Positions 1 to 12,197 of a DNA stretch of 64,000 nucleotides are shown piece by piece. The notes beneath the pieces are model-generated. The model ran no database searches and had not been told where the DNA came from. It saw nothing but the letters and a program-made list of their open reading frames with translations. A program made the position numbers and the translations under genes. Within the stretch, counting starts at the first letter, position 1; each line of letters starts with the position of its first letter. Source of the DNA: Panaeolus papilionaceus (Eukaryota > Basidiomycota > Agaricomycetes > Agaricales); NCBI GenBank assembly GCA_015501605.1, contig JADNRZ010000007.1, forward strand, positions 1,488,001-1,552,000, read 5' to 3'.

Positions 1-1436
1 AGACGAGACGTGGAAAGAACCATTCATGGACAACACATAAGGATGCTTGACCTGGTGATCAAACAGGATGCAGTTGAACGCCCCATAGACACCATCGTTG
101 ATGTAATCTAGGCGGGGGAACAACCCGTGAGCACTGTCTCGACACGAAAGGCGGATAAGAAAAGGTTACTCACACATCACAGCTGGTTTTTCGTCATCAG
201 AATCAGAATCAGCTGCAGCAGTAGCAGCAGCGGCGTTTGCAGCAGCACATGCATCCGGAGCTCCAGCCGGTTCCGAACCAGCCAAAGGTGCCCTCCTAGC
301 AATGATATTGGCAGCAAGCTTGAATGCCTTGGATACGTAGAACCTGCCCGGCTCCGCAATGATCTTGATCCCCTCACGCGCCCTGTCGGGGAAATATCGG
401 CTAATAGCCTGCTTGAGCACACAAGCTGCGTTTTCGAATAGGCCATCTTCAAATCCGCCCCCTACGTCGAGTAGGCTGAAGCTATAACCCGCTTCTTTCC
501 CCATATCAAAGACAGAGCGCGCCCGCTTGATCGCGTCGTCATAAACAGTGGGGTCGTAGCACCCACTGCCCACGTGAAAGCTGACGCCAATAACGTCCAG
601 GTTCAGCTCCTTAGCTTTGGCAAGCAATCCGGGGACAGTCACAAGCGGAGCGCCGAACTTGATGCCGAACGCGCACAAGCTCTTTGAGTCGTCGGTGAGG
701 ATACGGATAACGACCTGCGCGCGGGGGTGAGAGCGCGCGATCTTATAAAGCTCGTCGGAGTTGTCGAAGGTCATCTTGTTGACGCCCATCTTGGCTGCAT
801 TGCGAATGAAAGAAACAGCCTTGCAGGGATTGGCGAAAATAATGTTAGAAGGATCGATGCCGCCAACGTCGAGGACTTGAGAAATTTCGTTGTTGGATGC
901 GCAATCAAAGCCCGCTCCCATAGCTGCCAAAAGACGAATGACATAGGGGTCTGGGTTACACTTGACGGCTGTGGAAAAACGAGATTAGGTCGGAAAAAGT
1001 TCGCTAAATGGTTTATGACGACAGACTAACCATAGAACGGTTGGATCTCCGGGAGAGCAGAAACCCATCTTTGGTGTTGCCTGTAGACCTGGCTGAGGTC
1101 CGCCACGAAGAAAGCTTTCTCAGCATCTGGTTCGTGATCAGCGGCGAGACGACTGGCATTCATGATGCCGTTGCGGAGATGGACCTCTGGGTGTCCATGT
1201 AGAAGAGGAGGCAGACTTGGGAAGATGTTTTCTTGAAGGGTGACGTGAGAGTCAAGGGTCAAAGAAGAACCTGTGGCAGTTACACGCAAAGGTGGGGAAG
1301 TGGACAGTATGTCATTGACGATCGCGTTTGTTGCCCAGGATAGATTACTTTCGTGGAACCTGGGATGCTTATCCGAGGTTGCCGATAAAGTAAAATCAAT
1401 CGGGTTGGTGGCAGATAATGTTTCTATGCGAGACAT
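1..1436 (-). CDS. ODC: Ornithine decarboxylase (3' end outside window)
   Basis: Pyridoxal-phosphate enzyme that decarboxylates ornithine to putrescine, the first step of polyamine synthesis, in the cytosol. Three exons were spliced on the minus strand: 1436-1031, 968-174 and 107-1, with introns of 62 and 66 bp; 436 codons lie in the window. Visible family motifs in order are PFYAVKCNPDP, with the PLP lysine at about residue 138 rebuilt across intron 1, HVGSGC (267-272), DVGGGF (303-308), AEPGRFYV (340-347) and YYINDGVYGAFNCILFDH rebuilt across intron 2. The catalytic cysteine motif near the C terminus is beyond position 1. An Ala-rich then acidic insertion (ADSDSDDEKP) lies between the PLP-phosphate motif and YYINDG; fungal enzymes often vary there. 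The start is the ATG at 1436 (MSRIETLS); the frame stays open further upstream without another convincing start. The N-terminal 95 residues or so are poorly conserved in this family. Confidence 0.95.
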
Positions 1437-4400
1437 GTCGTTTTTGGAAAGAGGTTTATCAGAGTCTATCTTGTCTAAGGATGCGTTTTGGCGATAAGGA
1501 TTAAAGAAATAAAAAGAGACCGAGACGAGGTTGCGCAACAAGCGGGTGAGTAGTTCCGTAATTGTAGAGTGCAAGTTTTGTTGGTAAGGCGTTGACAGTG
1601 TGCAGTAGAATGAGAACAGGTGATACAACAAGGGGGTGAGTAGATCCGTGGTTGCTAAAAGTTTTGGTGTAGGGTTTAGGAAAGGTTTGGGCGATGGGTT
1701 GAACGGGGAATCAATCAATCTAGGTTGCTTGTGTTAACCCGAATTACCGAACCTGACCGCCGCGGTCGATGGGCGAGCCGGGCGGGAGAGGACGGCAAAC
1801 GTTTGGGGTTGTCAGACGATGTGGGCTCCTCGCTCCCTGTTCAGCGAGGATAGGCTTAAGGGCGATTGAGAGGGGTTGGGGCAGAAGTAAGAAAGGGCGG
1901 TTTGAGGAGGAATCGGGTTGGATTGATAGCTATATAAACGATTTCGGACGTAGGTCCTGTCAGGGAGGTTCACCTGCGTTAGATTTGTCAAAGATCAGCC
2001 TCAATTCATACTCTAAAAATCTATAAAATTCAAGATTTAACGCACCTCTAACCGATGACCACCTGGATGCAGCAGGATCTGTTTTTAGAAAAAAATGGTA
2101 AATTTTACGATAAAAATTAAGAAACGCACTCTAGGGTCAACAAACGGAGATCTCTATTTCTTTCCTGGTCAGTAATGATGGCACTACGTGTCTTCGACGC
2201 TACCCTAAGATTGAGAGCGCCAAAGAGGGGAGCTGGACGTGGAGGGAAGGAAGAAAGCTGTGAAGGAAGGGGGTAGTAAGAATGATTCTTGTTGGATGTG
2301 GCCGAGTTTTGTTGACAAACGATTGGCCACTTCTTTTTTCGGACTATCCCGGCCAATCCTGCACAGCAATCCGTCCATTCCACATGTGTGCCCGCACCAA
2401 ACCCTCCGTCCCTCCGTCATCGTCGTCGAGCTCGGGTCAGGCTGTAGACACAATATGACTGCGTAAATGAGGTATTAAATCAAGCGCTTTTTACGCCAAG
2501 AGTACCGGGAAACTGAATTTAATACATGTATTCAAAGACTTTAACTTTGCGGTGATCAATGTCAGGCGTCGGTCCTTAATTAGGAAATATGCCTTAATCG
2601 ATCATGGATCGCGTACAAATCCAGAAGCGCTATTACCTCTCTCCGCAGCACCCTCGAACGAACCTCGCTCGAACGGTTATAATAAGATTGTAATCGCATG
2701 GTTTGTTCGAGGAGAAGTAGAGATATTTCTGTCATGATCCTTCCTCTCCATTCTATTCCATTGATCCTAAATGCATGACGCGCATGGGACTTATCCAACA
2801 CCCGACGTTTTATTGCCTCCCTCGATGCCTCACATAGCGCGATAAGTATAGCTCGAGCATGGATACCTGACTCTTTTCCGCAGTTACACCGATTCCGATT
2901 TCCTATCGCTCCATTGGCTATTGGGCAATTTATATCCGTCTGATAGCCAACGCACCGCCTGCACATTCATTCTATACTCGTGTCACCTTCAGAAGACTCG
3001 GATCTACATTGGACTGCTGTCGGGCGTATCTAACATACGACATGACTCACGGAAAACGGAAAGTCAATCAAAAGCACGACATCCATCCCACAAGCTTGCG
3101 TCGTTCTGTGAGCCTCGTGCGTGGAACAAGGCGCCCGTAGTCCGCAACAGACCTCCTTCGGTGCATCACCAATCCATCGAGACAGTGCCACTCACCCATG
3201 AAAGTTTTAAAGTTCGTTTGAGTGTCATGAAAACTTCGAACAAACCACCACCTCACAAACCACAAATTTTCCAATCACAATCACACCGGACTACAAGGTG
3301 CGAAAGGACATAATGCAGTCCATCCGCCGCTTAGGAGACTCTGTAGACACCCTGTTTTCGGCTTGATTCAAATTTTCGAATCGTACCGTCTTCCACAAGT
3401 ACAGCCAATCAGGATCTTAACATTATCTTCACCTCTCCCTCTCCGACTCGACGCTCAGGCCCAGGCTCCGGGCGATTTAATTAATTTCTCGTTTCCGATT
3501 AATCTCAACGAGGACCCTTAGACTGTCAATGGCCCCGAATTACGGCGCCTGCCCTGCAAAATTTCCTGTCTCACCAAAATTGAGCCCTTACCCCTGTCGG
3601 GACTCGGGATGATATGCGCGTTGCTTCTTCATACCCCCTTGCATATAGCAGTCTCGAACTTGTATGTAAGCGTTGTTTCATCAACATCATGTTGGTACTA
3701 TTATGCCGGGTTGGAGTTATCCATAAATTTGAAGTTTAACAACAACATATTAGCCACAAAAATATACAACATTTAAGTCTCTTTCGAAGCAAAATGCTGA
3801 AAATAATCGAACGCTCGAGCGTTTGCCCCCGCGGCTTCGGGAGACGTTTGACGCCACACTCAATACCGAATTATTCCCCTCCATCAAGAGCATCATCGAT
3901 CATCAAACCATCAAACTTCCTTCGATATATTACACTTCGATGCAACGGCTTACTTATTTATCTATTTCCTCTCATTTACTCCACTCTGTAATTATTGACT
4001 TCAACATTATTCGGACTACATATCCGCATCCTTGTTGGTTGCCTTTGTGCACATTTAACCCCTTTACACGACTGAACGCAGGTCTCACACAGTGTTTCGT
4101 AGAGGATCTGCGCAGCATCGCGTATTTTTCTCATTGGGCCGCTTCACTGTTCGAACGACTCTCACTGCCCAGCCTCTTGTCTCCTCATCGCATGGGAAAT
4201 ATGAGATCAGTGATCCTCGATGGTCGTCTCACCAGCGATGCCAGATTTCACCGATACACCCCCCCAACTGCACAACCATCACGCAGACACGCATAGAACT
4301 GTAAACATGAAAGAGATTAAAAGAAAGAAGATCATTCATTAAACCCTCATTTCAAGTAGCACTTCAACCTCGTTCATATTTCAAATGCATTTCATATCAG

Positions 4401-5070
4401 GATGATCAGAATCCAGGGTTCGCTTACTCACCTTACTCGCAACAGCCTATGAGCCGCGCATAAACTGGTTGCCTGGCAGGGTCGTGTGCGGTCCTGAATG
4501 GCTGCAAAATGGACGGTTGGACAGCGTCAGTTTCGTTGACTGATCGTAACTGACAGGAGTGCGCCACGGCAGGGCACACGGCTCTTTGTCAGAGTTATTT
4601 AACCTGCCTGGTTGGAAATTCAGGGTGTAGTCCCTTAAACTTTTTGTCCAGACCGCCAAACACAAATATGACATCATTCTGCGAGGAACTTCCGTGAGGC
4701 GATTGTATGACAGTCATGACAGTGAGCCTGCGAAAGCTGCGTCTTTCACAAGTTTCAGTCTGTTTGCATTATACCGACCGTAAGGACACAGTGTAGCAAT
4801 ACAATTAAGAGTTGGGAGTTGAATACAATCCGCCAACGAGGCTTCGATAACTGGCACGGCCCATTAGGTTAGGTAATAAGCTTCGGATTTGAATAGTGTC
4901 GTAACATTTGAAGGAGCAGGGACAGTCTGGACCTTGATAGGGTCTTTGAGGGCTTTCTCGAAGGTTGTGGATAGAATTACGAAGTTATGAAATCTAAGAC
5001 GCGGGGTATCAGTAAATGCTATATGAGACTAACTCAATACCTACATACCGATTGAGATGAAGAAGGGAAC

Positions 5071-5090
5071 TTCCAAGGTTAACCTTGGAA
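5071..5090. repeat. 20-bp perfect palindrome
   Basis: TTCCAAGGTTAACCTTGGAA is its own reverse complement over 20 bp, centred on GTTAAC. It sits inside the gene-poor region with no gene nearby. It could be a dimeric protein-binding site or chance; the sequence alone does not decide. Confidence 0.6.
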
Positions 5091-6011
5091 TTCCTTCGGA
5101 GAACTCGGTTTACGTTGTGAGTTGTGCTCCCGCTCAATCATAATAACGGTGAATAGAAGAAGACATATAAACCAGTTCAACGGCGTCTCGTCGATACTTC
5201 ATGGGTCGCCTAGGTTGGTAACGGTTCGAATAACGATGAATTACATTCAAAGTTCCTTGTTGAGAACGAACAAGAAGCAGCTCATTCGAGTTCTTTGCGC
5301 ACCAATTCAATCACGGAACATGAATTTGCGTCACTACTTCATTTATGTCCAACTCCCCCCGTCCCAATACCCGCACTTCTTAGATCTATATTCCCGAATA
5401 TCATGTTCAATAGCCAAGCAGAAAGACCATTGACAAGCATCCTACTATCTCACATCAGATTCAACACCGCCTTCCCTTGCACGTATAATTGAATCCACCT
5501 TAATTACAGTTGTTCCTCCGAGGTCAGCCCTGTTCCGCGAACGTCTCATTTATAATCTCTGACATCCGAAGGTGCTCGGAGTGTATGCTATGTAAGTAAG
5601 TATCTCGACAGATGGCTGAAATATCCGAAGATTATCAATTCCAAGTTTATGCCGATATAGCTTTGTACCCGGAAGGTGATTGACCGAGGTTTCTGGCAAA
5701 TAGGACGAAGAGCGAGCGAACGCACTGCTTCTGTTGGGTGAGCTGTGTGTTACCAAACTTTAATACGTTCAGACCATGGTAGGATTTAGCACATTTGAAT
5801 TGACGCTTGTTGAGTTAGATCAAATCATTGAATTCCGCTTTCTCTATTTACAAAATGGCATAGAAGGCGACAAAAATATGTTGTTTCTCCCGATATCAAT
5901 GCAGACGTCCTTATTTTTAAGTGACAGCCATATGTTGCAGAGCAAGGTTTAGCCAGAGTATAATATAGCATTAATCCGGGGTAAGGTTTATAGACATCCC
6001 AGAATTTTAGA

Positions 6012-6387
6012 TCATTTTCAAGCTTTAAACTCGGTCTCTAGAACGCATCAAAGTTTCGAAAGAAAGGCCCGTGATATTCCAGCCCCCCACCTCGCTGGTA
6101 GCAGATGGTCCAAGGAGCGCTGATGCCTTTGATAGTGCCCAAACGGGTGAACAAGTCAAGGTAATCGTTGCGGATAAGGCGGTGAACTTTAAATTAAACA
6201 GTGCTTATACATAGTCGTGAGCATCGTTGTCAAGGTACATAAACTCGTTGAAGGGTGTGAGACCCTTTGTTAAAGGCTTTGTTCGCAAGATGGTCGAACG
6301 TTTGACAAGAGCTTGCGTCGATGCATATGGACGAAGGTCATGCGCGCTTTTTGGTTCGCTCGGTTCCTTTACCATCACCATATGCAC
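6012..6387 (-). pseudogene. Coding-like fragment, C-terminal end of an unknown protein
   Basis: Two neighbouring minus-strand stretches read as ordinary protein. The upstream one (6387-6205) contains the peptide GLTPFNEFMYLDNDAHDY. The downstream one (about 6190-6012) reads KVHRLIRNDYLDLFTRLG, then IKGISAPWTICYQRGGG, LEYHGPFFRNFDAF and a stop. Only about 25 bases separate them, too short for a normal intron here, so either a deletion has fused two exons or the frame is broken. I do not recognise the family. No start, promoter or upstream exon could be fixed, so it is called a gene remnant. It could instead be the last exons of a long-intron gene whose 5' part is in the 6.7-9.5 kb stretch. Confidence 0.4.
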
Positions 6388-8613
6388 CTCAAAGGCCTAT
6401 GAATGACTCTCAATTGCACAATAGACTTTATTGGGGTTGTTGGAATGATAGTAAAGCGCATACGAAGATGTCTACCAGAGATTTCTTCTTGATATAACGA
6501 ATTCTACATTTTATTGTTGCGGGAATAGAAGGTCTCCAATTTCTACGCTGTAATAGGAGTTCACACGGCGGCTACAATCGATTTGTCATTGAATTTAAAG
6601 CACACGGTTCAATGTTCATCAATCAGTCAAGTAATTGATAGAGTTGAGGCTGAATCCTGATGGAAAGAATCCTTACCCCAGAAATATTTCAATCTTTGAC
6701 GAGATAAAGACTCAATTCAAGACAGCCTGCTGTTGGTGACGGCCCGCTAAAATCGCTTCTGTCGGTTCAGAAGCCTGATGATCAGGATCATGATGTCTAT
6801 AATTAGCCGCCGTCCTGATTGAAGCTTTTTCCCCAGATTGATTCCGCTTCGACGAACCCCGAACCGTTTCCTCGAAGGATGCCCCGGAGTTCGAAATTAG
6901 GAGCCTATTCATTCGATAGGCGATTTCCTGGTCAAGCCAAAGCATGTCCGAGAAGACTCCATTTCAGCTCGGCTTGAGGATATGAATGTGGAAGCTGTAA
7001 TCTGGCCGTTCGCAGCCCCTACATATATGAGCTGATCAATTTCGAGATGGACCGAATTGAGTCACCGAATTTCAGGCTATATATATTTATTTAATTACTT
7101 GCTTGATTTGATTACAATGTCTTCTCAGCATCCACACTTCGTATCCGAAGTAAGTTGGCGGCAGCCGCAGTTATGTGTAAGGCAGCGTCAGTCGACACGC
7201 AAAGAGGATATCTACCAGCATGTCGAACAGTCATATCGGAAAGCACACAGCCAGAGAGTCGAGATACCCACCATTTATTATGTCCCTTGAGTAAAGTAGT
7301 CATCGACGGTGGTCGGAGATAGACGATTGTGTCATTGAACGAAGGCGAAGCCACAGGGACCGTGGGCTCCCATGTTTTGGCGGCGTATGTAGGTGGAAGA
7401 TTCCGAGAGATATCAATTCAACTCACCGTGACGCTGGCGTACATCTACAGCCATGTTCGAATGTCAAACTCCTCATCTGAGCGGTGGCGAGTCGAGTTGC
7501 TTTCATGTCTCTGACAAATCAATGACTGATAGTGTGTTTGCCGATACAATGAATGACTTCGAAATCGCCGCGCCGCGGCGAGTGGACAATGACTTCAAAA
7601 AATGATGCTGAAACTGCCAGTCCGTGGTAGTGAAGTGAATATTCTAATGGAATTTGAATTGAGATGGTTCAATGATAACCCTTCTTTTCGCTTGATAGAA
7701 GAACTACCTTGATGGGAAATTCAGGTTCGTAGGTCCACCTTTGGCCGTTTAAATTCCATTTTTCGGTCTTTCCTTGTTTAAATCAAGACCGGGAGCCCTT
7801 TCCGCACTCTGAACTAGCCCCCAATGCCCGCAGATGTAAATATATGGTAAAGCTGAAGGTATGTACAGCAAATATACACGAACATGCCCTTGTGCTTTCT
7901 CCACAGTTTGTTTATATGAGTCGAAGTAGCTTCCTGAGGCTGTGGAGAATCTGTCCATGTCCTGGCATGAGAATGACTGACATACCCTGTGAATTACAAA
8001 TAGATATTCTTCACTGAGGCACCGAGGTGGCAGGCGTGTCTAATGAACTCCACCGTCCAATTGAGAGCTGACAACTCTCCATAAGTGTACGTCTGTATAC
8101 ATGACACGCGATGCTGGATCAAAGCGTGCTTTGGACAGCGACTGCGTGCTCTGTGACCCGTTCATGACATATGTACCCAGCCAGTAATGGGGACCCAGGT
8201 GTCGGTGTGAGCGCCTGACACCTATTCCTCCTCCTGGTTCGGGGACCGCATTGCCAGCAATTGACAACCCTGGAAATATTTTCATTTTGTGATCTATGAT
8301 AAGCTGATGATGACAACTGATCAGATGTTGAGCAATCCAATAATCGTCTCTGTCTCGAGGGACAGTGCACCAATGTGGTCTGCTTGCTTCGATCTAAGAA
8401 TAATTGACCCCGAGGGGGTATGGAGTTACAGATGTCGAACATTGCAATTGAGGTCAGCAGTGTGGAATTGAAATTACGTTGGGGGTCTGTATGTTTATGG
8501 CCTATATCCAAGATGCTTTTCAATACGTTGAGCCCGAAGTCGGGGTTGAATTCAATATGCGGAGTGTCAGGTTCAGGAACCGAACCACGACCCAAAGCAG
8601 ACCGTGAACGGGC

Positions 8614-8641
8614 GCTCGGTGCTCGGTGCTCGGTTCTCGGT
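8614..8641. repeat. Short 7-bp tandem repeat
   Basis: Three exact copies of GCTCGGT followed by one TCTCGGT variant, inside the gene-poor region. It may have arisen by slippage; no function is apparent. Confidence 0.7.
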
Positions 8642-10366
8642 TCTGATCCCGAGCGGCTCGCGCCAGGTTCATTTGATGGGGAGGTGATCCTCGGCGAACA
8701 ATTGAAATGTTGTTTGAACCTCCTACTTCCGGTTTTTGTCTTGAGTTATCTTACAGCGCGATATAGTCAAGATAAGCTGTATGGGCTGTATCACGGGGCT
8801 TTGTTTGATAACTACCACTGTGAACTGGGTGCCGTCTCGGCAAAGACGTTCAGTTTGGAGCCTTGCAGCCCTTGCTCGCATGAATCTTCGGTTGGCCTGA
8901 GCAAATTGCACCCTCAATCCCTTGTCCACCGCACGTAATTAGAAAACGGTAACATTCTTGAATAATTTTATCTAGTTGAGACTCAATGGCCACTGCTGGG
9001 TATCACGCTAGTGCTTGGTGCCTGCACTAAAATACTTGCAACGTCATATGTATGACGACGGCGGCGTAATGAATTCGTTGCGTATCGAGAGGCACATCAC
9101 CGTTATCATACATACATACTTATATGACCCCAAGGTGTGTGCTCGATTTATGGTTTAGCTATAGTGTTTGTTGATTGTTGAACAGAACGGACGGAAACGA
9201 CCATTCATGCTGTTGACACCTGTTCGGGATGTCGCAGCTGGTTTCCGCGCACATGTTAGATGTTAGATCCTTGTGTGACGATCCATGCGACATAAAGTCA
9301 AATGCTTGAAGCGAGTAATCATTCCTGCAGAATGTTTCCGTGGAACGCATTTCGAAACGTAGAATGGTGGAAAACATATCGAGACCCATGTATGAGAGTT
9401 GGACTTCACCATTGTGCTTCCATTCAAGTCGGCAGTACTTGGTTGGAAGCTCGCAATAGGCAAGGAACTGTTTGAAAGACTGCACAGTTGAATGATTCCT
9501 ATGTTGTAAATTTATGTAAGTTGACCGTTATTGACCCCTAATTGAGGCTCGAATATTCCGACATCGCTATCGGGATTCCAAGCAAGAAGTCTTCGCTGCA
9601 GCCAATTAGTTGTAATCAGTCACCACAAATTAAATTCTCGCTACGGTTTTTAATTTCATGACATCTTCTCCCGCAGTGTATGTAATCGTACCTGGCACCC
9701 TCAAAAATTAAGTGTTTGTCGACCTCTGGCATGGGCTGGGACTTCATAACGAAACCAATGCCTCGAACGTGTTCTCATTGTGCCTGCTACAGTTTGACAT
9801 CGTGATAAACATCGAAGTTTCGATTGCAAGGACATGAGGTTCTGGGCTGACTGTCATTTGTTGCCACGGGGTATGTTCGCAGAGAAATTCACGTTATCTC
9901 GTTGTCAGCGTAGGCCGTTCATCATTTTGTGAAGTTGTGCTAAAGGTTCTCCGACACTATTTTCTCAACAAAGGCTCGAACAAAGTCTTATTCGACTCCG
10001 GGACTAACTCGCTTTAAGTTAGATTCCGTTAGGTTGCGACGGGGAGGATTAGCGCCGGAGTAACGATGGAAGGGGGTGCAAATGTATAGGTAAGGCTTAG
10101 TTTCACCTTTTTTGGTTAGGGGCGAAAACACGACGCTCCCATCACGGATGCGGAAGTGCGTCGTCAAGGCACATTGTTCTGAAAAGGCACATATTTCGGT
10201 CTACAGACCCTGACCATCCCTGACCGTGCCGGCGCTCGACTGGCAAGTCAAGACAGTTCTAAATAGAAATATTCCTGGAACGTCAATAACTACCTTGACG
10301 ACAGGAACAAATCCGAGTGAATCCGCACATTGATATGTTATGTACTGTATGGGAAAATAAAGAAAA

Positions 10367-11823
10367 TCAATGCGAATCGTGCTCTGTCTGTGCGGAAGGA
10401 TGAAGGTTTCGCTTTGGCCGACGAGTGATTGGTGGTAAAGCTGGAGGTGACATCTCAGAGCTTGTTCTGGCTGAAGGAATCGTTGTGGCAGGATAGATAG
10501 AGGCGGAAGCTGAAGAATGGGTTTTCTGGTTTGTCGTAGCAGGGTGGCTGGTGCCCATTTGTGGCCTTAATGATACTTCCCATGGTGGAATAATGGCTGA
10601 GTCGCCTGGCGCGGTTGACGCCGTCCCAAAGGAAGGTGCCGAGCGCGCGGCTTCATAGTCCCACTCCAATAGTCCGCCTATGGGGATATGTTGGACAACG
10701 ACCCGTTTACCCAGTACCTCTGCCTGTCGTTTACCATTAGTTTGGAACGAGCATGATAAAAGCATATATGTGGTCAGCCACGAACCTCGTACATCTTGAA
10801 CAAGCCTGAATTTACTTTGCTCCAATTTGGAACACCGGCGGCGATGGAATGAAGCTGAGATGAGTGCTCATGAAAAGGACCAGATTTGACATCGTGGATG
10901 CGCATGATGACCATAAAGTACAGGTTCGTGGAGGGTAATGGGGGGTGTAAAATTGCCGATACCGGGATCGTAGACTGATCTAGGGATTAAACACCGTAAG
11001 CTTACGGTGGGATTTGAATGTGATTACAGAAGAATAAGAATTACCTCGGAGTTGTGCGCTTCCAAAAATGTATGGAAGAAAACAATAATCGTCGAGACCC
11101 CATACTCCATGACTTCCCGCAGGCTCGAGTCTATAGACGTCTTGTAATCGCCAACAAAGCCTGAGATAACGCAAAAAAATTGATAACGAAAGCTGCCGCT
11201 CTTCCTCTACCACGGGGCGGAAGACCCGTATAAGGGTCAAGCAAAGTAGGAACAGTGCAAATGAGGTCTCGTGGCCAGTCCCATAGTCCATTCGGGTGAA
11301 GGACCCGAAAGCAGATAGAAGGTATGGTTTGATGTATGGTATCACCGCCTGATCGTGAGGCTCCAGCAAGCATCTCAGCAGGTCGTCAGAACGCTTTTAA
11401 ACCCGTGATGAGAATCAATAGGTCTCAGCAAGATATAAAGCCCAAACCTCTTCTAAGCGACATCCCCAGGTTCTAAAAGACAGATTGCCGAACCTCTGTG
11501 GAGTTTGCTGGGGAGGAATATCGTCGATCCAGCCATCAAGTGTGTTGAGTAAGGCCAGCATGCGCTTCACTGACTGACATACGATAAATTTGCCACAATC
11601 TTAAGCAAACGAAAACTTTTACCTGAGGTTCGTTTTCTGCTACGTATGGCAGTACTTGGCCAACACAAGATTCGTTTAGCCGTCGCAGAAATATCATGTA
11701 ATCCCAGTAGGATCGTGTAGATTTCCAATGTTCCACGTCTTGATCGGTCTTAATCTTCTGCACCGGTAGTGTTAATTGTGAAAGCTGGTCCACCGAGACA
11801 CTTCTCAACTCTGGGACGGTCAT
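10367..11823 (-). CDS. RRD1: PP2A phosphatase activator (PTPA/RRD family peptidyl-prolyl isomerase)
   Basis: Activator of protein phosphatase 2A with peptidyl-prolyl cis-trans isomerase activity. Five exons on the minus strand: 11823-11623, 11564-11448, 11393-11045, 10979-10786 and 10723-10367, giving 405 aa. Family landmarks: WKSTRSYWDYMIFLRRLNES in exon 1, GWIDDIPPQQTPQRFGN in exon 2, FGSFTRMDYGTGHE (about 135-148) and GSHGVWGLDDY (199-209) in exon 3, GVPNWSKVNSGL across exon 4, and VVVQHIPIGGLLEWDY in exon 5. The folded domain is full length. A Ser/Pro/Thr-rich tail of about 95 residues follows, closer to the longer RRD1 type than the short RRD2 type, so the paralog call is less sure than the family. 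The start is the first in-frame ATG. The gene is divergent from ku70, with 374 bp between the two start codons. Confidence 0.93.
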
Positions 11824-12197
11824 CTCCAATCGTTAAAATGCCTATGTTCGTTATCTGTGAAGGGATTAGTAGCTAGATTTAACGGTCAGACTGCAGATGT
11901 TGGTTAGACTCAGTTATTACATTGCAATTGCAGCCTTGAAATGATTGAATTGGGACTCCTAACTGAGATAAGTGGTCATGTGATGTGACATTGCGCTTCA
12001 CAAACAATGAGTCACATATGTCACGCCATCAAACGCGTTGGGTGTGCAAGCGTAAGTGACTCTATTGGCTCTTAATTACAACAACTGACCAACACGAACA
12101 GAAGTCATCGTCTGAAGACCTGACTCGTGTTTCTCCTTATAATCTGCAGCAATAAGGGAGTCTTTGATCAATAATCACTACCAAGTTACGCTGAGAT
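11824..12197. promoter_or_regulatory. Divergent intergenic promoter region, PTPA / ku70
   Basis: The 374 bp between the oppositely oriented start codons of the PP2A activator and ku70 must hold both promoters and both leaders. No clear TATA box was picked out. A CAAT-like CTATTGG is present near 12060. Coordinated expression is an inference from geometry only. Confidence 0.5.

Larger units (their letters stand above)
1437..10366. other. Gene-poor region, about 8.9 kb
   Basis: No complete gene could be assembled here. The first few hundred bases should hold the ODC promoter and leader. The rest has short, frame-broken open stretches on both strands, with no domain I recognise and no long terminal repeats seen by eye. 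The one stretch that reads convincingly as protein is on the minus strand at 6012-6387 (listed separately). Other minus-strand stretches with protein-like composition, at 9159-9485, 8800-8929 and 6712-6945, could be exons of the same decayed or heavily interrupted gene, but I could not join them with plausible splice sites. Small repeats at 5071-5090 and 8614-8641 are listed separately. Confidence 0.5.

Noticed and set aside
3823..4296. Long plus-strand open stretch as a gene
   Set aside because: It has no ATG near its start (it opens with TTG), no splice pattern and no recognised domain.
8420..8938. 172-codon plus-strand open frame as a gene
   Set aside because: It starts with ATG but has no recognisable domain or signal and includes the 7-bp tandem repeat; it is best explained by chance in a region with few stops.
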